Virus record (IMG/VR): IMGVR_UViG_3300047409_000338
Span: 1 to 40,902 of that record
Source: a virus
Reading direction: 5' to 3' (one strand)
DNA length: 40,902 nucleotides
Below the pieces are notes generated by a model, which was not told the DNA's origin, ran no database searches, and saw nothing but the letters and a program-made list of their open reading frames with translations. The position numbers and the translations under genes are program-made. Shown here piece by piece: positions 1 to 6,238 of this stretch (position 1 is the first letter of the stretch; each line of letters begins with the position of its first letter).

Positions 1-127
1 GCGGTGCGCGAAGACCTCGCGACGGTCAAGGAAACGGTCAGCAGCCTCAAATGGATGTTTGGGATCACCTGGGCGTTTCTGACGGTGATTCTGGGCGTGG
101 TCGTGCAGCTCCTGTTGCGGCGGCCCT
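1..127. repeat. Terminal direct repeat, left copy (contig closure)
   Basis: The first 127 bases are identical to the last 127 bases (40776-40902). A gene reads straight through the join: its 5' part lies at 40656-40902 and its stop at 127-129. This shows a circular or circularly permuted molecule of 40,775 bp. A length of exactly 127 equals a common maximum assembly k-mer, so the overlap is probably an assembly signature and not a biological terminal repeat. Confidence 0.95.
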
Positions 128-129
128 GA
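1..129 (+). CDS. XhlA-like small membrane protein, 3' part (continues from 40656)
   Basis: This is the C-terminal 42 codons plus the TGA stop (127-129) of the gene that starts at 40656. It holds a short amphipathic stretch (REDLATVKETVSSLKWMFG), then one membrane segment (ITWAFLTVILGVVVQLLL) and a basic RRP end. A coiled coil before a C-terminal membrane anchor is the topology of hemolysin XhlA-type proteins found beside holins. The full product is described at 40656. Confidence 0.85.
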   Translation, partial: AVREDLATVKETVSSLKWMFGITWAFLTVILGVVVQLLLRRP

Positions 130-177
130 CGCGCTGACGCCCCCGATCGCCCGTCCTGCGTCATCCTGACGCCCTCC

Positions 178-203
178 ACCGCACGCCCTGCGGTGACGTC
201 ACC
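178..203. promoter_or_regulatory. Hairpin and 12-bp palindrome upstream of the accessory promoter
   Basis: ACCGCA (178-183) pairs with TGCGGT (189-194). It overlaps a perfect 12-bp palindrome, GGTGACGTCACC (192-203). The site lies 53 bp before the -35 box at 256. A half copy (GGTGACGT) recurs at the ribosome-binding site of the next gene. It could be an operator or the end of the preceding transcript. No T-tract follows, so a Rho-independent terminator is not supported. Confidence 0.4.
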
Positions 204-224
204 CTGCGACATCTCGCGCCATTG

Positions 225-284
225 AAAATAAATCCGCCATCCGTGCATTTGGCTGTTGACAAACCAGAGCGCTGCGGTTAATCT
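225..284 (+). promoter_or_regulatory. Sigma70-type promoter with upstream AT element
   Basis: TTGACA (256-261), a 17-bp spacer and TAATCT (279-284) precede the gene at 303. An AT-rich AAAATAAAT (225-233) begins 31 bp before the -35 box. The promoter at 1232 has the same element at almost the same distance. A strong GGAGGT (291-296) lies 6 nt before the ATG. Confidence 0.7.
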
Positions 285-302
285 CTCTGTGGAGGTGACG
301 TG

Positions 303-938
303 ATGACTGCGACACAGACTCAACAGACCGCGACCCTGACTCAGCCCGACTGGCTCGCCTCAAAGCCCGACTGGGCCCAGGCCGCCATCTTCGCCGAACG
401 CGACGAAGACGAGACCGACACGCAAACCGACTACTTCGCCACGCGGACCGCCGCGCGTGTGTTCTTGGGCTGGTCCCGTCACACAAAGGATCTGTTTAGC
501 GAACTGCGGAAGGCCGCCGCGTTCTTTTCCGAGACCGCCCACCTGGGCCCCGGCCTGGACGTCTATACCGTGAGCGTGGTGTTTACGAACGACGTGCGCG
601 GTAATGGCTGCATGCACTGGACGGGCGCGACCTCGCCGTGGCATACCGAGCTGGTCGAGCGTGGAGGGAAAGCGTTCAGGACGCGCGCCGAGGCCGATGC
701 CTTTGTCGCGACCTCGCCCGCGCCCTACGAGATCAGTGTGGACGGGACGATTGCGACCTTCGCATGGGAGATTAGCAAGACCAGCGTCGAGCACCGCGAA
801 AAATACTCGATGGGCCGCGGCTACTACCTCAAAGCCTCGGGTCGTTACTCGTCGGGCTGGATGGTCAGAAAAACGGCCTTCTTTGGCAGCATCCACGATG
901 TCATCACGCTCGCGCCGGCGCTGGGCAGGGTGCAGTAA
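303..938 (+). CDS. Hypothetical protein, first gene of accessory operon
   Basis: A 211-residue soluble protein. The ATG at 303 is chosen over an adjacent GTG at 300 because GGAGGT (291-296) is then correctly spaced. The N-terminus is Gln/Thr-rich and probably disordered. The rest is rich in Trp, Phe and Tyr, with patterns such as LGWSRHTKDLF and EHREKYSMGRGYYL; such aromatic, charged small domains are frequent in large polyvalent phage proteins, but I do not recognise the family. No signal peptide or membrane segment is visible. It has its own strong promoter and overlaps the next gene (TAATG), so the two are probably translationally coupled. The position, before the packaging genes and under a separate promoter, would suit an early or host-interaction gene. 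That role is inference. Confidence 0.8.
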   Translation: MTATQTQQTATLTQPDWLASKPDWAQAAIFAERDEDETDTQTDYFATRTAARVFLGWSRHTKDLFSELRKAAAFFSETAHLGPGLDVYTVSVVFTNDVRGNGCMHWTGATSPWHTELVERGGKAFRTRAEADAFVATSPAPYEISVDGTIATFAWEISKTSVEHREKYSMGRGYYLKASGRYSSGWMVRKTAFFGSIHDVITLAPALGRVQ

Positions 939-1201
939 TGGAATCCTGCCTGCACTGCCGCCGCCCCGCCACCCGCTACGCCTGCGAGCAGGCCCAGGAC
1001 GACCCCGTCTGTGACCGCTGCTTGTCGAAGCTGTATCTCAACTGTGACGTCTGCGGCGACTCGGTGCCGCTCACCACCGTCGTCGTCCACCTGACCAAGC
1101 GCTCGCGCTCGCATGAGTTTGTCGCCTGCTGCGAAGCCTGCGCCGACCGGCCAGGCCATCGGCCGCTCATCCGCCGGCCGCAGCCGTCATCACGCCCCTA
1201 A
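938..1201 (+). CDS. Zinc-ribbon hypothetical protein
   Basis: An 87-residue protein with four cysteine pairs. CLHC (residues 4-7) and CDRC (about 26-29) lie in the N-terminal half, CDVC follows, and a CCEAC cluster comes after that. This suggests two structural zinc sites. The ATG overlaps the stop of the preceding gene (TAATG), so it is probably co-expressed. The C-terminus is Pro/Arg-rich. Function is unknown. Treble-clef or zinc-ribbon miniproteins are common among phage early genes. Confidence 0.75.
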   Translation: MESCLHCRRPATRYACEQAQDDPVCDRCLSKLYLNCDVCGDSVPLTTVVVHLTKRSRSHEFVACCEACADRPGHRPLIRRPQPSSRP

Positions 1202-1260
1202 AATAAATGCGCCCGGTCGCGTCTTTCCCTCTTGACAGGCCTACGCGCTCAGGCTATGAT
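1200..1260 (+). promoter_or_regulatory. Near-consensus sigma70 promoter for a leaderless gene
   Basis: TTGACA (1232-1237), a spacer of exactly 17 bp and TATGAT (1255-1260) form the best promoter in the window. The ATG of the next gene is at 1267, six bases after the -10 box, so the expected first transcribed base is the A of the ATG. AAAATAAAT (1200-1208) lies 32 bp before the -35, matching the promoter at 256. Confidence 0.85.
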
Positions 1261-1266
1261 TCTCCT

Positions 1267-1452
1267 ATGACGTCCACACAACTTCACGCCATCCACGACG
1301 CCCTCGCCACCGTCGCCATCCGCATCGCCGAGGAACACGCCGCGCAAGCTCGCACCATTCCCGGCGGCCACGACCACCGCTTCGCCACCACCGAACTGGC
1401 GCACTACCTCGCCCTCGCGCAGCGCCTCCGCGCTCGCCTGCAGGCTGAGTGA
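1267..1452 (+). CDS. Small alpha-helical hypothetical protein, probably leaderless
   Basis: A 61-residue protein, mostly alpha-helical by composition, rich in Ala, His and Arg, with heptad-like spacing in both halves. The start is set by the promoter: the ATG lies 6 nt after the TATGAT box and has no ribosome-binding site, which implies a leaderless mRNA. The stop overlaps the ATG of the next gene (TGATG). No family is recognised. Confidence 0.75.
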   Translation: MTSTQLHAIHDALATVAIRIAEEHAAQARTIPGGHDHRFATTELAHYLALAQRLRARLQAE

Positions 1453-1568
1453 TGACTGTCATTTGCGACCGCTGCCACCGCTCGCTCACCGTCTCGACGC
1501 TCGCCTTCGAGCACGTCTTCGGCTACTGCCGCCCCTGCTTCGCCTGGCTCCTGCGCCGTCGCCGCTAA
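1452..1568 (+). CDS. 38-residue zinc-knuckle protein
   Basis: A very short gene coupled to its neighbour through TGATG. It encodes 38 residues with CDRC near the N-terminus and CRPC about 20 residues later, a single Cys4 zinc site, followed by FAWLLRRRRR-like basic residues at the C-terminus. The cysteine spacing and conserved overlap support a real gene despite its size. Function unknown; it is possibly a nucleic-acid-binding accessory protein. Confidence 0.6.
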   Translation: MTVICDRCHRSLTVSTLAFEHVFGYCRPCFAWLLRRRR

Positions 1569-1632
1569 CACTCCGGTCCGCCAATGGCGTAGACTAGCGC
1601 CACCCGTGTAGCACATTGCTGAAGTTCTGCTA

Positions 1633-1887
1633 ATGAATCGGCATCCCGTCAACGCCGGCAAGGGCCGCAAAAAGGGCAGCAAAAACAAGCTGCCCCGCGC
1701 GCTCAAGGAGCACATCCTGCAGGCGCTCGCCGAGCTCGGCGGGACTGAATATCTCGTGCGCCAGGGTGAGAAGAACCCCAACGCCTTCCTCGCCCTCATC
1801 GGCCGCGTCCTCCCGCTCCAGATCAAAGAAGGCGGCCAGGAACCCCAAATGCCCAAGCAAGTGATCCACGAGTTCCACGAGAGCTAG
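1633..1887 (+). CDS. Terminase small subunit-like DNA-binding protein
   Basis: An 84-residue protein with a basic N-terminus (GKGRKKGSKNKLPRALKE), then helices ending in NAFLALIGRVLPLQIK. Short proteins with a 'GR.KGSKNK..' start and a 'NP.AFL.L.G.VLPLQ' core are common directly upstream of large terminases, where they act as or replace TerS. TerL starts 340 bp downstream with one small gene between. A TerS role (pac/cos recognition for packaging) is inferred from family pattern and position. It is shorter than classic TerS proteins of 140-180 residues. The ribosome-binding site is weak (TGAAG). Confidence 0.65.
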   Translation: MNRHPVNAGKGRKKGSKNKLPRALKEHILQALAELGGTEYLVRQGEKNPNAFLALIGRVLPLQIKEGGQEPQMPKQVIHEFHES

Positions 1888-1999
1888 GATCGCCACGTGC
1901 AGCATGTGGGCTCGCTGACCCGGCTGATATGCTCGAGCCTACGCTCGCCGGAGGAGACCTCACACTACACCAGAGAGGGACACCGCCAATGGCGAAAAA

Positions 2000-2015
2000 G
2001 TTCCCTGTTGGGAAC
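2000..2015 (-). terminator. Hairpin with T-tract in leftward direction
   Basis: GTTCCC (2000-2005), loop TGTT and GGGAAC (2010-2015) form a perfect 6-bp hairpin. Five A residues precede it on the + strand. Read on the - strand this is a hairpin followed by TTTTT, the form of a Rho-independent terminator for leftward transcription. It lies in a 146-nt gap (1888-2033) with no convincing gene. A 13-codon reading frame (1990-2031) overlaps it and may be chance. Confidence 0.45.
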
Positions 2016-2033
2016 GTGTCATCAGGTTGACTG

Positions 2034-2231
2034 ATGGATGAGTCGCGCGTACTCAATGATGCGGAGAGGGTGGCCAAGCTCGAGCAGGAGCTGCGCGCGC
2101 TTGAGGATACCGTCGGGTTCCTCATCGTCACCTTGCCGGACAATTGTCTCTCTGCTCACGATATGGAACGCTTGTTGAGCCGCTTGGGGCCTCGCGTGGT
2201 GGATCGGCTGGTGCGTGAGGGCGATGACTGA
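2034..2231 (+). CDS. Small coiled-coil hypothetical protein before TerL
   Basis: A 65-residue acidic protein. Residues 8-30 (NDAERVAKLEQELRALEDTV) look like a coiled coil, followed by a second helix region. The end overlaps the TerL start (ATGACTGA around 2224-2231), so it is translationally coupled to the packaging ATPase. It could assist terminase assembly; this is inferred from position only. Confidence 0.65.
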   Translation: MDESRVLNDAERVAKLEQELRALEDTVGFLIVTLPDNCLSAHDMERLLSRLGPRVVDRLVREGDD

Positions 2232-3630
2232 CCCCGACACCTGCCGCATGGTCTGGCGTGGCGATATTGCCAAGTTCATGCTGGACGAGACCCGGCTCTG
2301 TAATGCAGAAGGCGCATTTAGAAGTGGGAAGACCACGGCCGCCCTGTGGAAGGTCTACAACAGTTGCGTCGCGCACCCCGGCATCTGCTGGCTGATCTGC
2401 CGGTACGGGGACGGCGACACGCAAACCAAGCTGAAACCCAAATGGCGGGACGTGCTGCGCGCCGCCGGCGTGACCGCGCGGTGGGACTCGGCCGAACTGT
2501 GCGACGTGCTCCCGAACGGCAGCAAGGTGCACATCTTCGGCATCAAGGCCCAAGACCAGGTCGCGCGCTACGGGAAACTGCGCGGGTTGACGCTCGCCGG
2601 GGTCTACAACGACCAGACGGAAGAGCTGCCGAAAGACATCTTCCAGGAGCTGATCGGCCGGTTGAGCCAGGCGGGGTTCCCGCATCAAATGCTGCTGACG
2701 CCCAACCCCCCCGACGAGAATCATTGGCTGGTCGAGGAGTTCCCCGTCGACAACCACCGCGCGGGCCGGCAGTATTACTCGATTCCCATCTATGCCAATG
2801 CCGCGAACCTGCATCCGGACGCCATCAAGGGGTTAGAAGACGCCTATCCGCCCGTCCATCCGAAGCACCGCTCGGCCGTGCTCGGGCTGCGGGGACTGAA
2901 CGTCATCGGCGAACCCGTCTACAAAGGGCTCTTCGTCAGGGCGCTGCATGAGCGGCCGTGTCTCTACAACCCGGCCGTGGCCTTGGATGAAGGGATCGAC
3001 TTCGGCAAGCACCACCCGTGCATCGTGTGGCGGCAGACGACGCCACTCGGGACGGTGCAGTATCTCGGGGGCCTCATCGGGCAAAACTTGTATCTCGAGG
3101 ACTTTCTCCCCATTGTGCAGCGGTATCGGCGGGAGTGGTTCCCCGATCCGGTGGAGATCCGGTCGTGTTGTGACCCGGCGGGGTCGCATGACAACAGCCA
3201 GGGCGTGCGCGATAACGGGGTGAGCTTGCTGCAGAAGGCGGGCTTCAGTGTGCGGTGGCTGATGAACAGCAACGCGCCGGACGTGCGGCTGGCGATGGTG
3301 GAGCGGCACGGGGGGTATATGCGGCGGCGGGTGGCCTCTGGCGGGGAAGCGTTCCAGGTGAACCCTGGCCATTGGTTGCGGGTGAGTGCGGAGGCGACGG
3401 TGCCGTGGGCGTTTCTGGCGGACGGCTTCGAGGCCGGGTACGTGTGGGATGAGCACATGGTCAGCGTCGGCAGTAAGCAGGTGCGGAAACCGCGGAAAGA
3501 CGGCTGGTTTGAACACGGGATGAACTGCGCCGAGTATCTCGAGCTGAACTTTGGCAGTCGGCCGTATGTGGCGCCGAAGGTGCGGCCGGCGGTCGATGTG
3601 CCGCAGGGGGAGCATGCGTGGCTGGTCTAA
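2224..3630 (+). CDS. terL: Terminase large subunit (DNA-packaging ATPase/nuclease)
   Basis: About 468 residues. It drives DNA into the prohead by ATP hydrolysis and cuts the concatemer. The N-terminal ATPase domain shows a Walker A motif (GAFRSGKTT, about residues 30-39) and a Walker B region with the acidic pair after hydrophobics (LAGVYNDQTEEL, about 124-135). A coupling-type LTPNPP follows. The C-terminal nuclease domain has candidate metal ligands in DEGIDFGKHH (about 255-264) and CCDPAGSHDN. Length and motif order fit PBSX/T4-type TerL. ATG 2224 is preferred (overlap with the previous stop); an in-frame GTG at 2215 is possible. Confidence 0.93.
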   Translation: MTDPDTCRMVWRGDIAKFMLDETRLCNAEGAFRSGKTTAALWKVYNSCVAHPGICWLICRYGDGDTQTKLKPKWRDVLRAAGVTARWDSAELCDVLPNGSKVHIFGIKAQDQVARYGKLRGLTLAGVYNDQTEELPKDIFQELIGRLSQAGFPHQMLLTPNPPDENHWLVEEFPVDNHRAGRQYYSIPIYANAANLHPDAIKGLEDAYPPVHPKHRSAVLGLRGLNVIGEPVYKGLFVRALHERPCLYNPAVALDEGIDFGKHHPCIVWRQTTPLGTVQYLGGLIGQNLYLEDFLPIVQRYRREWFPDPVEIRSCCDPAGSHDNSQGVRDNGVSLLQKAGFSVRWLMNSNAPDVRLAMVERHGGYMRRRVASGGEAFQVNPGHWLRVSAEATVPWAFLADGFEAGYVWDEHMVSVGSKQVRKPRKDGWFEHGMNCAEYLELNFGSRPYVAPKVRPAVDVPQGEHAWLV

Positions 3631-3650
3631 GCCGGGAGGACGCGAGTGCG

Positions 3651-3893
3651 GTGCCGTCGTCGTGGTCCGTGACGGGCACATGGCGCGTGGTGATGCGGAC
3701 GCTGTATGGCGACGTGACCGCGGCTGACGCGCGGCGGTGTGGGGTGTGGACGGCCGAGACGCTGCGCGTGCGGGGGTTTCGCGTGATGGCGCGGCAGACG
3801 GATCGGAGACGCGATGCGGTACGGGCTGGTCGGCGTGGTGGCCGGGGTCGCGGCGGCGGTGACCTATCAGGGGGGCGTGATGACGTTGATTGA
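3651..3893 (+). CDS. Uncertain small protein overlapping its neighbour
   Basis: About 80 residues if started at GTG 3651, which has GGAGGA at 3635-3640; an alternative GTG at 3618 overlaps TerL by 12 bp. Residues 1-50 read like a normal protein (WRVVMRTLYGDVTAADARRCG). The tail is a run of Arg and Gly that overlaps the next gene and looks like frame shadow. No family is recognised. It may be a real short gene with a poorly defined end. Confidence 0.3.
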   Translation: MPSSWSVTGTWRVVMRTLYGDVTAADARRCGVWTAETLRVRGFRVMARQTDRRRDAVRAGRRGGRGRGGGDLSGGRDDVD

Positions 3894-4065
3894 TCTGGTG
3901 ATTGTGCTGGTGGTCTGCGGGGTGTGTCTCTATTTGGTGGAGACGTATGTGCCGCTGGCCCCCCCCATCAAAGTGGTGATCCGGGTGGTGGTGGTGTTGG
4001 TGCTGGTGTTGTGGCTGTTGCAGGCGTTTGGGATTGTGGGGCCGACGGTGCCGCGGCTGCGGTGA
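3880..4065 (+). CDS. Thivi_2564-like two-span membrane protein
   Basis: 61 residues: MTLIDLVIVLVVCGVCLYLV forms membrane segment 1, then ETYVPLAPPIKVVIRVVVVL and a second segment VLVLWLLQAFG. The pattern of two helices linked by a short 'NTYIPM...IK.I.N' type loop matches the small membrane proteins named after Thivi_2564, which are common in phages and proteobacteria. ATG 3880 fits that family start; an in-frame ATG at 3814 would add 22 residues. A holin-like role is possible but unproven; two membrane helices and the small size would allow it. Confidence 0.7.
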   Translation: MTLIDLVIVLVVCGVCLYLVETYVPLAPPIKVVIRVVVVLVLVLWLLQAFGIVGPTVPRLR

Positions 4066-4069
4066 GGCG

Positions 4070-4390
4070 ATGACCACGCAGGAGGCAGACGATTTCCGAC
4101 GCCTGCTGGCCGACCTGATGACGGTCAAGGCGGCGCGCGACCAGGCCGAGGCCGAGCGGGATCGGCGCGGCGAGTGGCTGCTGGCGCTTGGGCTGTGGCG
4201 TGAACGTGCCGAACACGCCGAGGCGACCCTGGCGGCGATTCGGGCGTGGGCGGATCAGCCGATCCCTGGCGTCTCAATATTCGATGCGCGATATGAACTA
4301 CGGCGGCAGGTGCTCGCCCTGCTCGACGCTGCGCCGAAGGCGGCAGCCGACGGTGCCGGCGTGGGCGGCCCGGTGACAGGTACGACATAG
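4070..4390 (+). CDS. Coiled-coil hypothetical protein
   Basis: 106 residues starting at an ATG 4 bp after the previous stop. Residues 5-60 are highly charged and helical (DDFRRLLADLMTVKAARDQAEAERD) with heptad character. The middle carries AIRAWADQPIPG, then another helix and a small-residue tail. The last 93 bp overlap a gene on the opposite strand (4298-4657), tail to tail. No function is assigned. Confidence 0.55.
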   Translation: MTTQEADDFRRLLADLMTVKAARDQAEAERDRRGEWLLALGLWRERAEHAEATLAAIRAWADQPIPGVSIFDARYELRRQVLALLDAAPKAAADGAGVGGPVTGTT

Positions 4391-4657
4391 CCGTTCAACA
4401 TGGTCCGGCTGGTCGTAATCGGGATGGTGATTCTCGGCCTGACGGTGTCCGCAGCGGACGCAGGGGGCGGGCGGGTCATGGTGTCGACGCTGCTGCATCA
4501 GGGTCCGGTGCCGGACGCGCACGTGGTGGCGCTGCTCGACGGTCATCTCGGCGTAGGTCGGGCGATGGGCGCGCATGTAGGCGGCGTGACACGCGCGGCA
4601 GTAGCGTTGCCCTGACCGGGGCGGGACGCGACGACAACACGAACACCGATGTTCCAC
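4298..4657 (-). CDS. HNH-like zinc-binding protein
   Basis: 119 residues on the - strand from GTG 4657. The N-terminus has CSCC and CRAC cysteine pairs. The core reads CVRCGHRQAENHHPDY, then LCRTCHRAAH, a treble-clef/HNH-type zinc site (C-x2-C, HH, C-x2-CH) typical of short phage proteins related to HNH nucleases. The C-terminal 20 residues overlap the opposite gene and may be unconserved. It stands alone among rightward genes, as mobile or accessory genes do. Nuclease activity is uncertain because no second catalytic helix is visible. Confidence 0.65.
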   Translation of the reverse strand: MEHRCSCCRRVPPRSGQRYCRACHAAYMRAHRPTYAEMTVEQRHHVRVRHRTLMQQRRHHDPPAPCVRCGHRQAENHHPDYDQPDHVERLCRTCHRAAHAGTVGCRLRRSVEQGEHLPP

Positions 4658-4732
4658 GATTGGGATGAGTGGAACAGTAACACCACTGGCGAATAACTGC
4701 GCCGATGGTTGACAGGTGGACTATCATCAGCC

Positions 4733-4933
4733 ATGCCCGCCGTGTCGTGGTGGTACGTGCCGTTGCCGGCCGAGTTTCAGGGCGTGTATCGCTGGTGGAC
4801 CGTCAGCGTGAGTCGCACGCATCTCAAACTGGGGCCGGTGGCGTGGGCCTGGTATCCGTGGTTTGACGGACGCCGACACCTGGACATGATTGTGCTGAGT
4901 CGCGTCGGGGTGACGGTGCCCGGGTGGGAGTGA
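4733..4933 (+). CDS. Trp-rich small hypothetical protein
   Basis: 66 residues with an unusually high tryptophan content (SWWYVPLPAEF, YRWWTVSVSR, VAWAWYPWFDG), suggesting a small beta-rich soluble fold. A TATCAT box (4722-4727) lies 5 nt before the ATG, as at several leaderless genes in this genome, but no good -35 is visible. It is followed after 4 nt by the next gene. No family is recognised. Confidence 0.55.
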   Translation: MPAVSWWYVPLPAEFQGVYRWWTVSVSRTHLKLGPVAWAWYPWFDGRRHLDMIVLSRVGVTVPGWE

Positions 4934-4937
4934 CCCC

Positions 4938-5111
4938 ATGCCTGCCGTGAGCCGGAATCAAGCCATCGCGGCCCGGATTGCCGAACACGCCCCCGACCAG
5001 CTGTATGCGCGCAATGCGGGGCTGGCGAAGCTGCCGCTGTCGTCGTTGCGGCATTTTGCGCGGACCCCGACGAAGGGGTTGCCGATGAAAGCGAAGCGTC
5101 GTGGGCGCTGA
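4938..5111 (+). CDS. Small basic phage protein
   Basis: 57 residues, basic, ending KAKRRGR. The pattern 'LAKLPLSSLRHFARTPTKGLP' resembles the short phage proteins that carry a conserved 'LP..V..EF..ATP..LP' motif near portal genes. It follows the preceding gene by 4 nt. Function unknown. Confidence 0.6.
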   Translation: MPAVSRNQAIAARIAEHAPDQLYARNAGLAKLPLSSLRHFARTPTKGLPMKAKRRGR

Positions 5112-5115
5112 GGCG

Positions 5116-5358
5116 TTACTGCGGCGCGAGCGGCTGGATGGCCGGGTCGCGCGCCGAGATGAGGGCATCGGCGACCCGGTAGGCCATCGTGGCGATCGCC
5201 TCGGGGGTGCCGAGACTGATGCTGGCCTGCGGCGTGCAGAGGCCGGAGACGGCTTGCGCGGCGAACAGGTCGCGCAAGGTGGCGTCGGTGCCGAGCACCT
5301 CGGTCGGGGTCGGGGTGACAACAGCGTGCGTGGTGCCGTGATTGGTGTGAGTCGCCAT
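5116..5358 (-). CDS. Conserved small phage protein, divergent from methyltransferase
   Basis: 80 residues on the - strand from ATG 5358. The core 'LRDLFAAQAVSGL...AYRVADALISARD' matches a widespread small phage protein pattern (RD.FAA.AL.G......A..AY..ADAML..R) of unknown function. It is transcribed away from the methyltransferase gene with only 20 bp between start codons, and that gap is filled by an inverted repeat (5364-5378). Its 3' end abuts the small gene at 4938-5111 tail to tail. Confidence 0.7.
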   Translation of the reverse strand: MATHTNHGTTHAVVTPTPTEVLGTDATLRDLFAAQAVSGLCTPQASISLGTPEAIATMAYRVADALISARDPAIQPLAPQ

Positions 5359-5363
5359 GCGGA

Positions 5364-5378
5364 CGAGTGTAGCACTCG
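5364..5378. promoter_or_regulatory. Inverted repeat between divergent starts
   Basis: CGAGTG-TAG-CACTCG is a perfect 6-bp inverted repeat with a 3-nt centre. It ends one base before the methyltransferase ATG and lies 6 bp from the start of the divergent gene. Its place suggests an operator or autoregulatory site for both genes. It could equally act as a 5' hairpin limiting translation. Confidence 0.5.
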
Positions 5379-6026
5379 ATGAGACCCTATTACGAGCACG
5401 CGGGGATCACGATTTATCACGGGGATTGTCGCGAGGTGATGCCCGCACGCTCGGCGGATGTGCTGGTGACGGACCCGCCATACGGCATGAATTACAACAC
5501 CGACGGCAATCGTTTTACGAAGGGTGGCGGTCGTCACCTGCCGCGCGTGCGTGGGGATGATGAGCCGTTCGATCCCGTGCGGTGGTCGCGGTATCGCGAC
5601 ATGATCTTATGGGGATTCAATCACTACTGCACGACGCTCCCGCCAGGTGGGGCGCTGGTATGGATTAAACGCTCAGATGCGGCCTTCGGCTGCGCGCTGT
5701 CTGATTGTGAACTCGCCTGGATCAAGGGCCGTCAAGGGGTCTTTGCTTTTCGCAATATTGCGCACTCGATTAGCAGTCAGCGACAACATCCGGCAGAAAA
5801 ACCGCTCGACTTGATGATCTGGTGCCTGTCGTTCGTCGGCGATGGGGTCATTTTCGATCCGTTCATGGGCAGCGGGACCACACTCGTTGCGGCCAAACGG
5901 CTGGGCCGAGAAGCCATCGGGATCGAGATCGAAGAACGCTACTGCGAACTCGCGGCCGAGCGGTTGAGCCAGGAGCCACTGCCGTTCGAGCCGCTGCCAC
6001 TCGCCGCGCAGTTGGAGTTGGTCTGA
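5379..6026 (+). CDS. DNA methyltransferase, N6-adenine/N4-cytosine type
   Basis: 215 residues. It transfers a methyl group from S-adenosylmethionine to an exocyclic amino group of DNA bases. Motif IV is DPPYG (residues 32-36). The AdoMet-binding motif I is FDPFMGSGTT (159-168), followed by AIGIEIEERYCELAAERL. Motif IV before motif I gives the beta-class order seen in CcrM- and Dam-like phage orphan enzymes. No restriction enzyme gene is nearby, so it probably protects phage DNA or alters regulation. The recognition site cannot be read from the sequence. The small size leaves little room for a target-recognition domain, most of it between motifs (about 40-130). Confidence 0.9.
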   Translation: MRPYYEHAGITIYHGDCREVMPARSADVLVTDPPYGMNYNTDGNRFTKGGGRHLPRVRGDDEPFDPVRWSRYRDMILWGFNHYCTTLPPGGALVWIKRSDAAFGCALSDCELAWIKGRQGVFAFRNIAHSISSQRQHPAEKPLDLMIWCLSFVGDGVIFDPFMGSGTTLVAAKRLGREAIGIEIEERYCELAAERLSQEPLPFEPLPLAAQLELV

Positions 6027-6238
6027 TGGCCTGGGAGCACGAACCCCCCGAAGATCGCGCGGTGCATGACGCGATGGTCGCACTGGCCGAAGTCTTGTGG
6101 GCGGTGAAGGACGACGCGCACCGGCATTTTCTCGTGCTCGGCGCCGTCGGGTGCGTGCTCGAGACATTCATTCCGGGGATGCGGGCGATGCGCGTGCGGC
6201 AGGCCGAGCGGGCGGCGACGAAAGCGTGGACGCACTAG
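6026..6238 (+). CDS. Small helical hypothetical protein
   Basis: 70 residues from ATG 6026, overlapping the methyltransferase stop (TGATG). It is rich in acidic residues at the N-terminus, has a hydrophobic central helix (HFLVLGAVGCVLETFI, possibly amphipathic and not membrane-spanning), and a basic end. It directly abuts the next gene (TAG then ATG). No family is recognised. Confidence 0.6.
   Translation: MAWEHEPPEDRAVHDAMVALAEVLWAVKDDAHRHFLVLGAVGCVLETFIPGMRAMRVRQAERAATKAWTH

Noticed and set aside
2833-4128. Long - strand frame (431 residues) opposite TerL
   Set aside because: His/Arg/Pro-rich composition of a GC-rich shadow; the + strand frame is a clear terminase.
4400-4615. + strand frame of 71 residues
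   Set aside because: Opposite to a zinc-site protein with a clear HNH-like core; the + frame has no family pattern.
4709-4733. TTGACA (4709-4714) as -35 of a promoter
   Set aside because: The TATCAT box is only 7 bp away, so the spacing is not possible for a sigma70 promoter.
5101-5382. + strand frame of 93 residues
   Set aside because: Shadow of the conserved - strand gene at 5116-5358.
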